A stretch of DNA of 64,000 bases from Solimonas sp036405815 (GTDB lineage Bacteria; Pseudomonadota; Gammaproteobacteria; Nevskiales; Nevskiaceae), in assembly GCA_036405815.1 (NCBI GenBank), contig DASWWX010000019.1, forward strand, positions 1 through 64,000, in the 5' to 3' direction. Positions 9,737 through 19,220 of this stretch are shown here, one piece after another (the first letter of the stretch is position 1; each line of letters begins with the position of its first letter). Position numbers and translations under genes: made by a program. The notes below the pieces were generated by a model. The model saw nothing but the letters and a program-made list of their open reading frames with translations. It searched no databases and had not been told where the DNA came from.

Positions 9737-10117
9737 TCAGGACGCGATCTGCGTCCACGCGCCGTGGATTTCGCGCAGCAGCCGCAATACCTCGTCCAGC
9801 GCGGCGGCATCGTTGTCGACATTGGCCTTGAGCAACCGATGCGTCATGTACTCGTACAGGGCATCGAGGTTGCTGGCGAGCGCGCCGCCCGAGTCGCGAT
9901 CCAGGCACAGGCGCAGGTGCTCGACGATGGCCACGGCCCCGCCGATCTGACGCGCCTTGGCCGCGATGTCGCCGCGCATCATCGCGCCGCGCGCGCCGGC
10001 CAGCCGCTCCAGCGCACCGGCGTACAGCATCTCGACGAGCTTGTGCGGACTGGCGTCAGCCGCGGCGCCGATGCTGGAGGCGCTCTGGTACTGACGGACG
10101 GCGGCGGCGTAGGACAT
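9737..10117 (-). CDS. fliS: Flagellin export chaperone FliS
   Basis: FliS binds the flagellin C-terminus in the cytoplasm and prevents premature polymerisation. The 126-residue, all-helical product begins MSYAAAVRQYQSASSIG, with the conserved ASPHKLVEMLYAGALERL helix and the LDALYEYMTHRLLKAN segment typical of FliS. The length is normal. It has its own sigma-28-type promoter (10151-10177), so its timing should match fliC. It is separated from fliD by 307 bp, which is more than usual. Confidence 0.95.
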   Translation of the reverse strand: MSYAAAVRQYQSASSIGAAADASPHKLVEMLYAGALERLAGARGAMMRGDIAAKARQIGGAVAIVEHLRLCLDRDSGGALASNLDALYEYMTHRLLKANVDNDAAALDEVLRLLREIHGAWTQIAS

Positions 10118-10150
10118 GACGAAGGTCCGGAGACAATGGGATCAAGAGGG

Positions 10151-10177
10151 TTATCGGCGACTGCGACGACTTCTTGA
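10151..10177 (-). promoter_or_regulatory. Sigma-28 (FliA) promoter of fliS
   Basis: On the minus strand TCAAGAAG, 11 bases, GCCGATAA: a perfect FliA -10 element and spacing, with a partial -35. It lies about 34 bp upstream of the fliS ATG. Otherwise the 10118-10424 gap shows no gene that I can support. Confidence 0.75.
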
Positions 10178-10424
10178 GGCACACACGCATCGGATGGGGC
10201 GCCGCCAGCAACGACGGCGCAGTGGTGAGCGGTAGGCGGACCGGCGGCCACCGCCGCACGCTCGCTTGGGACGAGAACGACTCCCCATCGCGTCCGCCCA
10301 CCGCTCGCCGCTGCGCCGTCGAGCTTGCTGCGTCCACCTTCCTGCGTCGGGATTCCCGCACCGATTCGTGCGCCCTTCCATGCGCGGTCGGCGCACTGGC
10401 CAGCGCACTGATCCGCACGCCGGA

Positions 10425-11756
10425 TCAGGAGTTGTTGAGATTGCCGAGCGCCGACAGCTGCTGGGTCAGGTAGTTGCTGGTGGCGTTCATCTGCGCCATC
10501 ACGGTGTCGAGCGCGCTGAACTGTGCGCGGTAGCGAAGCTCCAGACGCGCCATGCGCTGATCCAGCGCTTCCTGCTGATCGTCGATGCGCTTCTGCTGCG
10601 CCTTGAGCGCGTCGTCCTTGATCTTGATGCGGCCCTCGCTGGCCAGCGTTTCGTCGAGCACACCCGCCATGCGCGTGGCATAGCCGTTGGCGTCGCCGAA
10701 CAGGCGGCGCACGCCGTCACGGTCCTTCGACAGGGCGTCGGCAAGCTTGGTCGCGTCCAGCGTCAGCGTGCCGTCGGCAGCGGTCTTCAGTCCGATCTCG
10801 GACAGGAACTGGTAACTGCCGGCACCGTCGGCGCTGCTGCCGACGATACTGCGCAGGGATTGCATCGCGCCGCGCACCATCGCATCGCCGGCCAGCGGCT
10901 GCGCCTCGCGCTTGGTGGCGTCGTAGCGCGTCAGCATCGTCGTGGCGGCCACCACCGTGTTGTACGCGCGCATGAAGGATTCCACCGCCTTGGTCGCCGC
11001 GTCACTGTCGACCGCGACGTCGAGCCGCGCCACGGTATCGGGCTCCGCCTTGAGCAGCGTCAGCGTGACGCCGTCGATGGCACCGCTGACGCTGTTGGAC
11101 TGCGCGTGGTGGTCATAGCCCTCGATGCGGAGATGGGCGTTGGCCGCCGCCTGCTTTTCGGTAAAGCCGATCAGGCCGCTAACGACGCTGATCGTCGATT
11201 CGGTCCCGGTATTGCGAGAGGTCAGCAGCAGTCGCGTGCCGCCGCTTTCGTTGACCAGCGTCGCGATGACGCCACGGTTGTTGGTGGCGTTGTTGATCGC
11301 GTTGCGCAGATCGGCCAGCGTGTTGGCGTCCTCACCCAGCGTCACCGTGAAACTCTGGTCGCCGACCGTGATCGCCACGTCGCCCGCACCGAGCGCCGTG
11401 TCGGCACTGGCGAACGCGCCGCTGGCAAGCTTGTGCGCCCGCGCCAGCGATACCACCTCGACGTCGTAGCGACCGGCGCCGGCACCGCTGGCCGACGAGG
11501 CGGTGAACAGCTCCGGCTTGGACGAGGTCGCCGCAAGCTTGCCGAGTGCACCGTCGTTCTTGAGCGCGGCCACCGCGCTCTGCAGGCTCGACATCGCGCC
11601 GCGGAACGTGCCCAGCGCTGAGATCTGCGCGTTGACCTTGGATTCGACCGTGGCCAGGCGCGTGTCGGCCGCCTGCCGTTCGGCGGCGACGAGCTGCGAC
11701 ACCAGGCTGGCGACGTTGAGTCCGGAGCCGATGCCGGCGGAGGAAATGCTGGCCAT
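10425..11756 (-). CDS. fliD: Flagellar filament cap protein FliD
   Basis: FliD forms the cap at the filament tip and guides flagellin insertion. The 443-residue product begins MASISSAGIGSGLNVASLVS, the conserved HAP2 N-terminus, with helical ends (residues 1-60, and 380-443 rich in Q/R/L heptads such as RMARLELRYRAQF) around a variable beta-rich centre with AQPLAGDAMVRGAMQSLRSI. Length is usual for small FliD proteins. It lies 24 bp after flaG. Confidence 0.95.
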   Translation of the reverse strand: MASISSAGIGSGLNVASLVSQLVAAERQAADTRLATVESKVNAQISALGTFRGAMSSLQSAVAALKNDGALGKLAATSSKPELFTASSASGAGAGRYDVEVVSLARAHKLASGAFASADTALGAGDVAITVGDQSFTVTLGEDANTLADLRNAINNATNNRGVIATLVNESGGTRLLLTSRNTGTESTISVVSGLIGFTEKQAAANAHLRIEGYDHHAQSNSVSGAIDGVTLTLLKAEPDTVARLDVAVDSDAATKAVESFMRAYNTVVAATTMLTRYDATKREAQPLAGDAMVRGAMQSLRSIVGSSADGAGSYQFLSEIGLKTAADGTLTLDATKLADALSKDRDGVRRLFGDANGYATRMAGVLDETLASEGRIKIKDDALKAQQKRIDDQQEALDQRMARLELRYRAQFSALDTVMAQMNATSNYLTQQLSALGNLNNS

Positions 11757-11780
11757 AAGTAAGGTCCGATAAAAAGGAGA

Positions 11781-12134
11781 TCAGGCGACCGCGGCGATCA
11801 ACGCACCGCTGCGCTCCTGCAGGCCCTGCAAGTGTCGTGCGATGCGCAGGGCTTCCTCGCTGGGAATCTGGCGCAGCACCTCGCCGCTGCCGCGATCCAC
11901 CACCGAGACGACGAGACGCTGACTGTCCTCGTCGATACGGAAGTCGAGGGCGGCCCCCGCTTCGTGCGCCGCGCGCTCGAACTGCTTGAGCGCCGCATCC
12001 AGGTTCTGCTGCGAGTCCGGTGCATCGTGGGTGACGGCCGCCACGGGCGGCACGGACCGGGATGCGGCAACGACCGAAAGGCCGCCACCTTGCGGTGCGG
12101 CCATCGGTGCGACGGAAGGAATGGCGGGCGTCAT
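11781..12134 (-). CDS. flaG: Flagellar protein FlaG
   Basis: FlaG proteins lie between flagellin and fliD in many polar-flagellate bacteria and affect filament length. The 117-residue product has a Pro/Ala-rich N-terminus, then the conserved FlaG core: a helix (LDAALKQFERAAHEAG), the strand pair LDFRIDEDSQRLVVSVVDRG, and the IPSEEALRIARHLQ helix. Placement and sequence agree. The start ATG is 73 bp from the fliC stop. Confidence 0.9.
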   Translation of the reverse strand: MTPAIPSVAPMAAPQGGGLSVVAASRSVPPVAAVTHDAPDSQQNLDAALKQFERAAHEAGAALDFRIDEDSQRLVVSVVDRGSGEVLRQIPSEEALRIARHLQGLQERSGALIAAVA

Positions 12135-12168
12135 GCGAGCGCCTCCCGATCAAGCGTGCTCTGCAGAG

Positions 12169-12196
12169 CCCTCTCCCCGCCTGCGCGGGGAGAGGG
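12169..12196. repeat. Strong GC hairpin after fliC
   Basis: Perfect 12-bp inverted repeat CCCTCTCCCCGC / GCGGGGAGAGGG around a 4-base loop, 12 bp past the fliC stop. No T-run follows, so it is not a standard intrinsic terminator; it may protect the fliC mRNA 3' end or be a dispersed REP-like palindrome. Confidence 0.6.
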
Positions 12197-12207
12197 GTGC
12201 GGAAACC

Positions 12208-13368
12208 TCAACCGCGCAGCAGGCTGAGGACGTTCTGCGGCGCCGAGTTGGCCTGGGCGAGCATCGCCGTACCGGCCTGCTGCAGGATCTGCGCGCGGGT
12301 CAGGTTGGCGGTTTCGGCCGCGAAGTCGGCGTCCTGAATGCGCGAACGCGAGGCGGTCATCGACTCGGACGCGGTCTGCAGGCTGGCGACCACCGACTCG
12401 AAGCGGCGCTGGTAGGAACCCAGCGAGGCGCGGGCCGTGTTCACCGCATCCAGCGCGGCGCTCATCGACTGCATCGCGGTGTCGGCGCCGGCGACGCTGG
12501 TCAGGCTCAGCGACGCGAAGCCGGTGTTCGACGCCGTTGCCGTCGTCGCCGCCGTCAGACCGGTCGTGGCGACCGTCGAGGAGGCGCCGGCATGCGCGAT
12601 CGTGATGCCCGTGCCGCTGGTGGAGACCAGCGTCACCGTGGTCGCGGTGTCGTTGACGGCGTAGACGCCGGTCTGGTCGGAGACCGAGTTGACGGCGTCG
12701 CGGATGCCGCCGGCACGTTCCGTGGCCGAGGCGTGGACCGCAACCGCACCGACGCTGATCGCGCCGTTGCCGTTACCGCCGTCGATCGTCAGATCGCCGG
12801 CCGTGATCGCGGTGAAGGCGCTGGCGGCGGCACCGGTGACGGACGCGCGGCTGTAGGTGCCCAGCGAGGTGCTGTTGGCGTTGACGATGCTCGCCACCGA
12901 GATCGTCTCGCCGGCATTGGCACCGACCTGGAACGCCTGGTTGCTGAAGGAGCCGTCCAGCAGCTTGACGCCGTTGAACGAGGTCTGGCCGGCGACGCGG
13001 TTGATTTCCGACATCAGCTGCTGCGCTTCGGTGTTCAGCGCGTCGCGGTCGGACTGGCTGTTGGTGGCGTTGCGCGCCTGCACCGCGAGTTCGCGGATGC
13101 GCTGCAGGTTGTTGGTGACTTCACCCAGCGCGGCTTCGGCGGTCTGCACCAGCGAGATGCCGTCGTTGGCGTTGCGCGCCGCCTGGTTGAGGCCGCGGAT
13201 CTGCGTGGTGAAGCGTTCGGAAATCGCCAGGCCCGCGGCGTCGTCCTTGGCGCTGTTGATGCGCAGGCCCGAGGACAGGCGCTGCAGCGAGGTGGCGAGC
13301 GAGGACTGCGAGGTCGTCAGATTGCGCTGGGCATTGAGCGACATCACGTTGGTGTTGATGACTTGCAT
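12208..13368 (-). CDS. fliC: Flagellin FliC
   Basis: The filament subunit. The 386-residue product has the conserved N-terminal D0/D1 region (MQVINTNVMSLNAQRNL, then LSSGLRINSAKDDAAGLAIS) and C-terminal D1/D0 region (TRAQILQQAGTAMLAQANSA, then NVLSLLRG). A Ala/Thr/Ser/Val-rich variable domain lies between at about residues 170-290. It is the only flagellin gene in the window. A sigma-28-type promoter lies 116 bp upstream of the start. A GC hairpin follows the stop. Confidence 0.98.
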   Translation of the reverse strand: MQVINTNVMSLNAQRNLTTSQSSLATSLQRLSSGLRINSAKDDAAGLAISERFTTQIRGLNQAARNANDGISLVQTAEAALGEVTNNLQRIRELAVQARNATNSQSDRDALNTEAQQLMSEINRVAGQTSFNGVKLLDGSFSNQAFQVGANAGETISVASIVNANSTSLGTYSRASVTGAAASAFTAITAGDLTIDGGNGNGAISVGAVAVHASATERAGGIRDAVNSVSDQTGVYAVNDTATTVTLVSTSGTGITIAHAGASSTVATTGLTAATTATASNTGFASLSLTSVAGADTAMQSMSAALDAVNTARASLGSYQRRFESVVASLQTASESMTASRSRIQDADFAAETANLTRAQILQQAGTAMLAQANSAPQNVLSLLRG

Positions 13369-13483
13369 GGACTTCTCCTAGGTAAACCCGACATGGGGGA
13401 CTCGAAACCGGGCCGGAAACCGAACCGGCTCCGATCCCGCCTCAGCGGTCCCACGAGGGGAAGGTTTGCCGCTGCTGTGGGCT

Positions 13484-13510
13484 TTATCGGGAACGCGCCT
13501 GCAAACTTGA
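13484..13510 (-). promoter_or_regulatory. Sigma-28 (FliA) promoter of fliC
   Basis: On the minus strand TCAAGTTT, 11 bases, CCCGATAA, a near-perfect match to the FliA consensus TAAAGTTT-N11-GCCGATAA. It predicts an mRNA leader of about 105 bases. The rest of the 13369-13797 gap holds the fliC leader and the 5' region of the plus-strand pilin gene; no other gene is supported. Confidence 0.9.
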
Positions 13511-13797
13511 GCGAAATCTTCGACGCGCGACGAACGGCAGTCGTAACGCCGACGACCGGTGCGGCGCCTCACACGCGACGCGAAAGCGCCGACTCGAAAG
13601 CGCTGCGTTTTGCGCGCGCTGCATTTTTGAACCGGGATAGCCGGTAGCGTGGAAAGCGACGAGCGGCAGCGCGCGCACACACGCGCTCCGCTGCTCGCCT
13701 GCGCCATCCCGCTCGTCCCCAACTCGACCCGGCGCGCACCGACCGCTCGTAGGATTTTTCCCGACCGTTTCCGGTTCACGATTTCGGGAGTCCACAC

Positions 13798-14316
13798 ATG
13801 CAACCGTTCCGTTTCCTCCGCACCGCGGTGCTGTGCGCCGCTTCCTCCGCCGCGCTGCTGCCGATCGGCGCGATCGCGGCCACCGACACCGCCAGCTTCG
13901 ATGTCACGATCACGTTGACCAAGACCTGCGACGTCTCGTCGGTGGCGCCGACCGATCTCAACTTCGGCAGCACCGGTCTGCTCAACGCCAACGTCGATCA
14001 GAGTTCGACGATCACGGTGACCTGCAGCCAGGACGCCGCCTACAACATCGGTCTCGACGCCGGTCTTTCCCCCGCCACACCGGGCGACACGACGACGCGG
14101 CGCATGAGCGATGGCAACAGCCACTATGTGCAGTACCAGCTCTACCAGGACGCGCTGCGCGGCACCGACTGGGGCGACGCGATCGGCTCGGATACGCAAG
14201 CCAGCACCGGCATCGGCAGCGCGCAGGCCTTCACCGTCTACGGCCGTGTGCCCCCGCAGAGCACGCCGCCGGCCGGCAGCTACGCTGATACGATCACGGT
14301 GACTGTCACCTACTAA
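13798..14316 (+). CDS. Spore-coat-U domain pilin (major subunit)
   Basis: A 172-residue secreted pilin of the SCPU/CsuA-B family used in archaic chaperone-usher pili. It has a signal peptide (cleavage near AIA-ATDT, residue 27), then the SCPU pattern: VTITLTKTCDVSS, LNFGSTGLL, YNIGLDAGL, RRMSDG, YQLYQDALRGTDWGD, VYGRVPPQSTPPAGSYADTI and the C-terminal VTVTY. A GGGAG site precedes the ATG. It is the first gene of a four-gene operon (pilin, chaperone, usher, tip). Confidence 0.88.
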   Translation: MQPFRFLRTAVLCAASSAALLPIGAIAATDTASFDVTITLTKTCDVSSVAPTDLNFGSTGLLNANVDQSSTITVTCSQDAAYNIGLDAGLSPATPGDTTTRRMSDGNSHYVQYQLYQDALRGTDWGDAIGSDTQASTGIGSAQAFTVYGRVPPQSTPPAGSYADTITVTVTY

Positions 14317-14366
14317 ACCGCCACCGGATCGGGGCCTTGTCGGCCGCCGCTTTCGAGGTCTGCCGC

Positions 14367-15164
14367 ATGGATGCGATTTCGACCCCGCGTACGCCCCTCG
14401 CCGCATGGATGCGGCCGGGGTTCGCGCGGATCGGGCAGACCCTGATCGCGTTGATCGCGCTATGCATCGTCGGGGCGGCAACGCCGGCGCAGGCCGCGGG
14501 TCTGAGCGTCGCGCCGATCAGCGTGCAGTTCGCGCCGAACGAAGCGGTGCAGGGGTTGTGGCTCAGCAACAGCGACAACCGCGCGCTACGGGCGCAGATC
14601 CGCGTGTTCGCGTGGACGCAGGACAACGGCGAGGACCGCCTCGAACCGAGCACCGCACTGGTGGTCAGCCCACCGATGCTCAGTGTCGCCGCCGGCCAGC
14701 GCCAGTTCGTGCGTCTGGTGCGCCCCGGCGGTCGCGATGCACCGCGGGAGCAGAGTTACCGCCTGCTGATCGACGAACTGCCGGAAGCCGGGGCCGGGCG
14801 ACCGGGCCTGAGTTTCGTCATGCGCTATTCGGTGCCGGTGTTCATCGGCACGCCGGCCGGCGCGGTCGCGCCGCCGCAGTGGTCGCTCACCCCCGCCACG
14901 GACGGCGCGCCGCGGTTGCAGGCGCATAATCATGCGGCGCGTCGGCTGCAGCTCAGCGAGCTGGAAATCGTCGGGGCGCAGGATCAAGTGCTGTACCGTC
15001 AAGCCGGCCTGCTCGGTTACGTGCTCGCTGGCAGTCACCGGCAATGGCCGCTGCCGCTGCCAGCCACCGCCGTGAACCAGGCCAGGGAGATCAGGGTCCG
15101 CATCGATGGGGAGCGCGTCGTTCAAGCCTGGCCGGCACCGGCCGTGGTCGGCACTGCTCGCTAG
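14367..15164 (+). CDS. Periplasmic fimbrial chaperone (archaic chaperone-usher type)
   Basis: Delivers pilin subunits to the usher by donor-strand complementation. The 265-residue product has a long N-terminal signal region ending near TPAQAAG, then a PapD-like Ig fold with LSVAPISVQF, RAQIRVFAWTQ, ALVVSPPMLSVAAGQRQFVR and VRPGG. I start at MDAISTPRTP, which has a GAGG site; a later ATG at 14409 would give a shorter signal peptide and is possible. It overlaps the usher gene by 59 bp. Confidence 0.85.
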   Translation: MDAISTPRTPLAAWMRPGFARIGQTLIALIALCIVGAATPAQAAGLSVAPISVQFAPNEAVQGLWLSNSDNRALRAQIRVFAWTQDNGEDRLEPSTALVVSPPMLSVAAGQRQFVRLVRPGGRDAPREQSYRLLIDELPEAGAGRPGLSFVMRYSVPVFIGTPAGAVAPPQWSLTPATDGAPRLQAHNHAARRLQLSELEIVGAQDQVLYRQAGLLGYVLAGSHRQWPLPLPATAVNQAREIRVRIDGERVVQAWPAPAVVGTAR

Positions 15165-17496
15165 CGGCGCGCTGCTCGCCTCCGCGGCGCTGGCGAACCC
15201 GGCTTCCGATCTCGCGGCGCTGAACCAGAGCGTCAATCTCGCGCTGCTGCAAGGGCCGGGCACGGCCGACAGCGCGCAGGATCTTTACCTCGAGGTATTC
15301 CTCAACGACGTACCGACGCGCCGCATCATGCATGTCGCGCAGACTGCGGACGGCCGCCTGCTCGCCTGGCCCGAGCACCTGGCGATCATCGGCCTGCGTC
15401 TCGATGGCCTGGCGACGGATCGCTACCTCGACCTGGCGACACTGCCGGACGTGGACGCGCACTACGACAGCCTCAACCAGCGACTCGAATTCAACGCCAA
15501 GGGCTCGCGCCTGAACCTGCGCCGTCAGACGCTGAACACGCGCCTGACGCCCCACTGGCCGGCCACGCGCAGCCCGGGCCTCCTGCTCAACTACGACCTC
15601 TACGGCCAGATCGCCGACGACAGCGAATCGCTGGCCGCCGCCACCGAGCTGCGTGCCTTCGGTCCCTACGGCGTATTCGACACGACCGGGCTGTCGCGCT
15701 TCGGCGGCGGCGACAGCGCCGCGTACATCCGCCTCGACACCGCCTGGACCTGGTCGTCACCGGAGGCGTTGTGGTCGCTGCAGCTCGGCGACTTCATCAG
15801 CGGCAGCCTGTCGTGGAGCCGGCCGACGCGCATGGGCGGCCTGCAATGGCGCCGCGATTTCGGCCTGCAACCGGGGCTGATCACCGAGCCGCTGCCGCAG
15901 TTCTTCGGCGAGGCGGCCCTGCCCTCGTCGCTGGAGCTGTACGTCAACGGCGTGCGCCAGTATCGCGGCGAGGTCCTGCCCGGCCCGTTCCAGGTCAACG
16001 CCGTGCCCAGTGTCAGCGGCGCCGGTCGCGCACAGATCGTGCTGACCGATGCGCTCGGCCGCAGCCAGATTCTCGACTTCGGCTTCTACAACCCCAATCG
16101 CCTGCTGCGCGGCGGCCTCAGCGACTACGCCGTCGAATTCGGCGCCGTGCGTCAACGCTACGGCATCGACAGCTTCGCCTACCGCGACACGCCCGCCGCC
16201 AGCGGCAGCCTGCGTTACGGCCTCAGCGACACGCTGACGCTGGAGACGCATGCCGAAGCCGGCGAACAACTGGCGCTGGCTGGCGGCGGCGGCGCGCTCG
16301 GCCTGGGTCTGGCCGGAATCGTCAGCGCCGCCTACGCGCGCAGCGAGCGCGATGGCGCCAGCGGCGGCCAAACCAGTCTCGGCTACACCTGGAGCGCGCA
16401 CGCGTTCACCGCCGACTACAGCTTGGTCCGCGCCGACGGGACCTATCGCGATCTCGCCTCGCTCGACGGCCGCGCGCCGCCGCGGCGCAGCGAGCGCGGC
16501 CTGCTCGCCTACAGCTTCGGCCGCGCCGGCAACGTCTCGCTGCATTACTCGCGGCTCGATACGGTCGAGGACGGCCGCTTCCGCAGCATCGGCGCCAACT
16601 ACAGCGTCGGCCTCTGGGAATCGGCGTCGCTGCTCCTCGGCGGCGCGCGCGAGCTGGATGAGAGGCCGGGCACCAGCGTGTTCGTCGGGCTGTCGATGAC
16701 CTTCGACCGTCATCTGTCGGCGGGCCTCGCCGCCGACCGCAATCGCGACCGGGACAGCGTCAGCGCCTCGCTTGGCCGCGCGCTGCCGATCGACGGCGGC
16801 TGGGGCTGGAACCTGCGCACGCAGCAGCAATCGCGGGCATCGCTGTATCAGGCCGACGCCGCCTACCGCGGCAGTCGTGGCCAGATCAGCGCCGGGCTGT
16901 CGCACCTGGACGGCAACGATGCCGCCTATCTCGGCGCCAGCGGCGGCCTGGTGTGGATGGACCGCGCCGTGTTCGCCGCGCGGCGCATCGACGATGCGTT
17001 CGCATTGGTCTCCACCGACGGCATCGCCGGTGTGCCGGTGCTGCTGGAGAACCGGCGCATCGGCACCACCGATACCGGCGGCCACTATCTGCTGACCGGG
17101 CTCAACGCCTGGCAGCCGAACCAGGTGTCGATCGAACCGTTGCACCTGCCGCCGCAGATCCAGGTCACCCGTACGCAGATCGCCGCGATCCCGGCGGACC
17201 GCAGCGGCGTCGCGCTCGACTTCGGTCTGCGCGAAGTGCGCTCGGCACTCCTGATACTCCACGACGCACAAGGCCAGCCGCTGCCGCTCGGCAGTCGCGT
17301 GCATCGCGAAACCCATGACCCGGACGGCGCGCAAGTTGGCTACGACGGTCAGGTCTATCTGGAAGACCTGCGACCGCACAACCGTCTCGTCGTCGATGCC
17401 GCACAGGGGACCTGCACGCTAGGCTTCGACTACCCGTACGAGGCCGGCGGCATTCCGGTGATCGGACCGCTGCGCTGCCTGCCGGAGATGCCGTGA
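15106..17496 (+). CDS. Outer-membrane fimbrial usher (Csu/PapC type)
   Basis: The 796-residue outer-membrane pore that assembles and secretes the pilus. It has a signal peptide (ALLASAALA), an N-terminal periplasmic domain (LYLEVFLNDVPTRRIMHVAQ), a long beta-barrel region with FGGGDSAAYIRLDTAWTWSS, the plug-like LELYVNGVRQYRGEVLPGPF, and a C-terminal domain with GIAGVPVLLENRRIGTTDTG. The size fits the shorter ushers of archaic systems. It overlaps the chaperone upstream and the tip gene by 4 bp. Confidence 0.9.
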   Translation: MGSASFKPGRHRPWSALLASGALLASAALANPASDLAALNQSVNLALLQGPGTADSAQDLYLEVFLNDVPTRRIMHVAQTADGRLLAWPEHLAIIGLRLDGLATDRYLDLATLPDVDAHYDSLNQRLEFNAKGSRLNLRRQTLNTRLTPHWPATRSPGLLLNYDLYGQIADDSESLAAATELRAFGPYGVFDTTGLSRFGGGDSAAYIRLDTAWTWSSPEALWSLQLGDFISGSLSWSRPTRMGGLQWRRDFGLQPGLITEPLPQFFGEAALPSSLELYVNGVRQYRGEVLPGPFQVNAVPSVSGAGRAQIVLTDALGRSQILDFGFYNPNRLLRGGLSDYAVEFGAVRQRYGIDSFAYRDTPAASGSLRYGLSDTLTLETHAEAGEQLALAGGGGALGLGLAGIVSAAYARSERDGASGGQTSLGYTWSAHAFTADYSLVRADGTYRDLASLDGRAPPRRSERGLLAYSFGRAGNVSLHYSRLDTVEDGRFRSIGANYSVGLWESASLLLGGARELDERPGTSVFVGLSMTFDRHLSAGLAADRNRDRDSVSASLGRALPIDGGWGWNLRTQQQSRASLYQADAAYRGSRGQISAGLSHLDGNDAAYLGASGGLVWMDRAVFAARRIDDAFALVSTDGIAGVPVLLENRRIGTTDTGGHYLLTGLNAWQPNQVSIEPLHLPPQIQVTRTQIAAIPADRSGVALDFGLREVRSALLILHDAQGQPLPLGSRVHRETHDPDGAQVGYDGQVYLEDLRPHNRLVVDAAQGTCTLGFDYPYEAGGIPVIGPLRCLPEMP

Positions 17497-18497
17497 TCCG
17501 CATGCTGTCCCTGCTGCTGTTGCTGGGCCTGGTCGCGCTGCCGCTGCCGTCGCGGGCGGCCACGACCTGCTCGGCGAGCATGAGCGACATCGTGTTCGGC
17601 GACGTCAACCCGTTCGGCACCCACGTCGATGTCCAGGCCACGCTCAACTACAGCTGCAGCAGCAGCGGCATTCTCGGACTCGGCCTGCTGGGCGCGCGCG
17701 CGCGTCTGTGCTTCAGCATCGGCATCGGCACCCAGGGCACGGCGCTGGATCCGCGCCGCATGGCCAGCGGCGCCAATGGCTTGCTGTTCAACCTCTACAA
17801 GACCTCGGCGCGCAACACGATCTGGGGCACCCGCAGCGACAGCTACGGCGCCGTCGAAACCACGATGGACGTGCCGGTGACGCTGGGCAGCGGCAGCGCC
17901 AACGGCAGCCTCACGGTCTACGGCCGCGTGCCGGCCTCGCAGATTTCGCTGGTACCCGGCAACTACGCCAGTGCGTTCAGCGGCAGCCACACGCAGCTGG
18001 CGTACCGCTACAACGAGGGCCTGCTGAACCTGACCACGACACCGGCGAGCTGCGCCAGCGGCGGCAGCGGCGGCGGCACCGGCACCTTCGCGTTCAACGC
18101 GCAGGCCTCCGTTTCCAAGCGCTGCGTGCCGAACTTCGCCGTGCAGAACATCGACTTCGGCACGCAGGGCCTGCTGACCAGCGCGATCGACACCACCGCG
18201 ACGATCTCGCCGCAGTGCACGAACACCACGCCCTACCAGATCGGCCTCGACAACGGCCTGTACGCCAGCGGCAATATGCGGCGCATGCGCAGCGGCGCCA
18301 ATCGTCATGTCACCTACGAGCTGTATCGGGACACGGGCCGCAACCAGCGCTGGGGCAACACGCAGAACGTCGACACGGTGACCGCCACCGGCAGCGGCAG
18401 CGCGCAGAACGTCACGATCTACGGCCGCGTCGCCCCGCAGGCCACGCCCACGGCCGGCAGCTACAGCGACACGGTGACGGTGACGATCACCTACTGA
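17493..18497 (+). CDS. Two-domain spore-coat-U protein (pilus tip adhesin, CsuE-like)
   Basis: A 334-residue secreted protein with a signal peptide (LLLLLGLVALPLPSRA) and two successive SCPU domains (about 22-180 and 195-334) linked by a Gly/Ser stretch. The second repeats the pilin pattern: NIDFGTQGLL, YQIGLDNGL, RRMRSG, YELYRDTGRNQRWGN, YGRVAPQATPTAGSYSDTV. Two-domain SCPU proteins form the tip of Csu pili. It starts at a GTG in a GTGA overlap with the usher stop, with GGAG just upstream; ATG at 17502 is an alternative. Confidence 0.85.
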   Translation: MIRMLSLLLLLGLVALPLPSRAATTCSASMSDIVFGDVNPFGTHVDVQATLNYSCSSSGILGLGLLGARARLCFSIGIGTQGTALDPRRMASGANGLLFNLYKTSARNTIWGTRSDSYGAVETTMDVPVTLGSGSANGSLTVYGRVPASQISLVPGNYASAFSGSHTQLAYRYNEGLLNLTTTPASCASGGSGGGTGTFAFNAQASVSKRCVPNFAVQNIDFGTQGLLTSAIDTTATISPQCTNTTPYQIGLDNGLYASGNMRRMRSGANRHVTYELYRDTGRNQRWGNTQNVDTVTATGSGSAQNVTIYGRVAPQATPTAGSYSDTVTVTITY

Positions 18498-18522
18498 AAC
18501 GCACCGCGACTGCGCGGGCGCC

Positions 18523-19008
18523 TCAGGGTTGACGCGACTCGAACTGCACCGCCACCGGGCCGCGATTGCGCGGCCGGACCACGACGGTGCCGGCAAGCTT
18601 GTCGTGCCAGGCCTGCTTCTTGGGATCGAAGGCGACCCACAGGTAGCCCAGGCACAGGGGCAAAGTCGAGAGGAAGTAGCTCAGATAACGGCCGACCCAT
18701 TGGCCCATCGACGGCGCTCCGCCGGTTCGGGCATCGACGATGCGGGCGCCGATGGCCATCTTTCCCGGCGTCGCCTGCCGGTAACGCCAGAACAGCAGCG
18801 TGAGCGCGATCGGCAGCCCCCAGGTGATCAGCGCGTCGGCGGGGCCCGCCATCAGCTTCTCGCTCTCGAAGTAAGCCCACCCGTAGACCGCCACACACAG
18901 CGGCATCGTGATCATCAGCAGCAGGATCGTGTCGATGATCGCCGCGCCGAAGCGCGACCAGAAGCCGACGTACTCCAGCTGCGCCTCCATCTGCATATCC
19001 GTTTCCAT
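18523..19008 (-). CDS. RDD family membrane protein
   Basis: A 161-residue inner-membrane protein with the RDD arrangement: AQLEYVGFWSRFGAAIIDTI, with Arg then two Asp-like positions, a hydrophobic pair of helices, QATPGKMAIGARIVDARTG, and KKQAWHDKLAGTVVV near the end. RDD proteins have no general known activity; some act in ion transport. I start at METDMQMEAQ with a GGGAGA site. It is convergent with the pilus operon and divergent from the beta-barrel gene. Confidence 0.85.
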   Translation of the reverse strand: METDMQMEAQLEYVGFWSRFGAAIIDTILLLMITMPLCVAVYGWAYFESEKLMAGPADALITWGLPIALTLLFWRYRQATPGKMAIGARIVDARTGGAPSMGQWVGRYLSYFLSTLPLCLGYLWVAFDPKKQAWHDKLAGTVVVRPRNRGPVAVQFESRQP

Positions 19009-19220
19009 GTGCCCGTCTCCCCCGAGTTGCGGATGACCGGATTGTGCCCAAGGTCTGTCGCCCTGTCCCCGCGACACCCCCTGCCCGTTCGGCCACTGGA
19101 ACGGCCGTTCGGACCTGTGCCAGAGTCGTTGCCGTATCGGACGCGATGCACGGCACGCCGCCGAACCAGACCGCGCATCACGCGGCGATCACGTAAACGG
19201 GAAGAACAGGGGGATTCACC

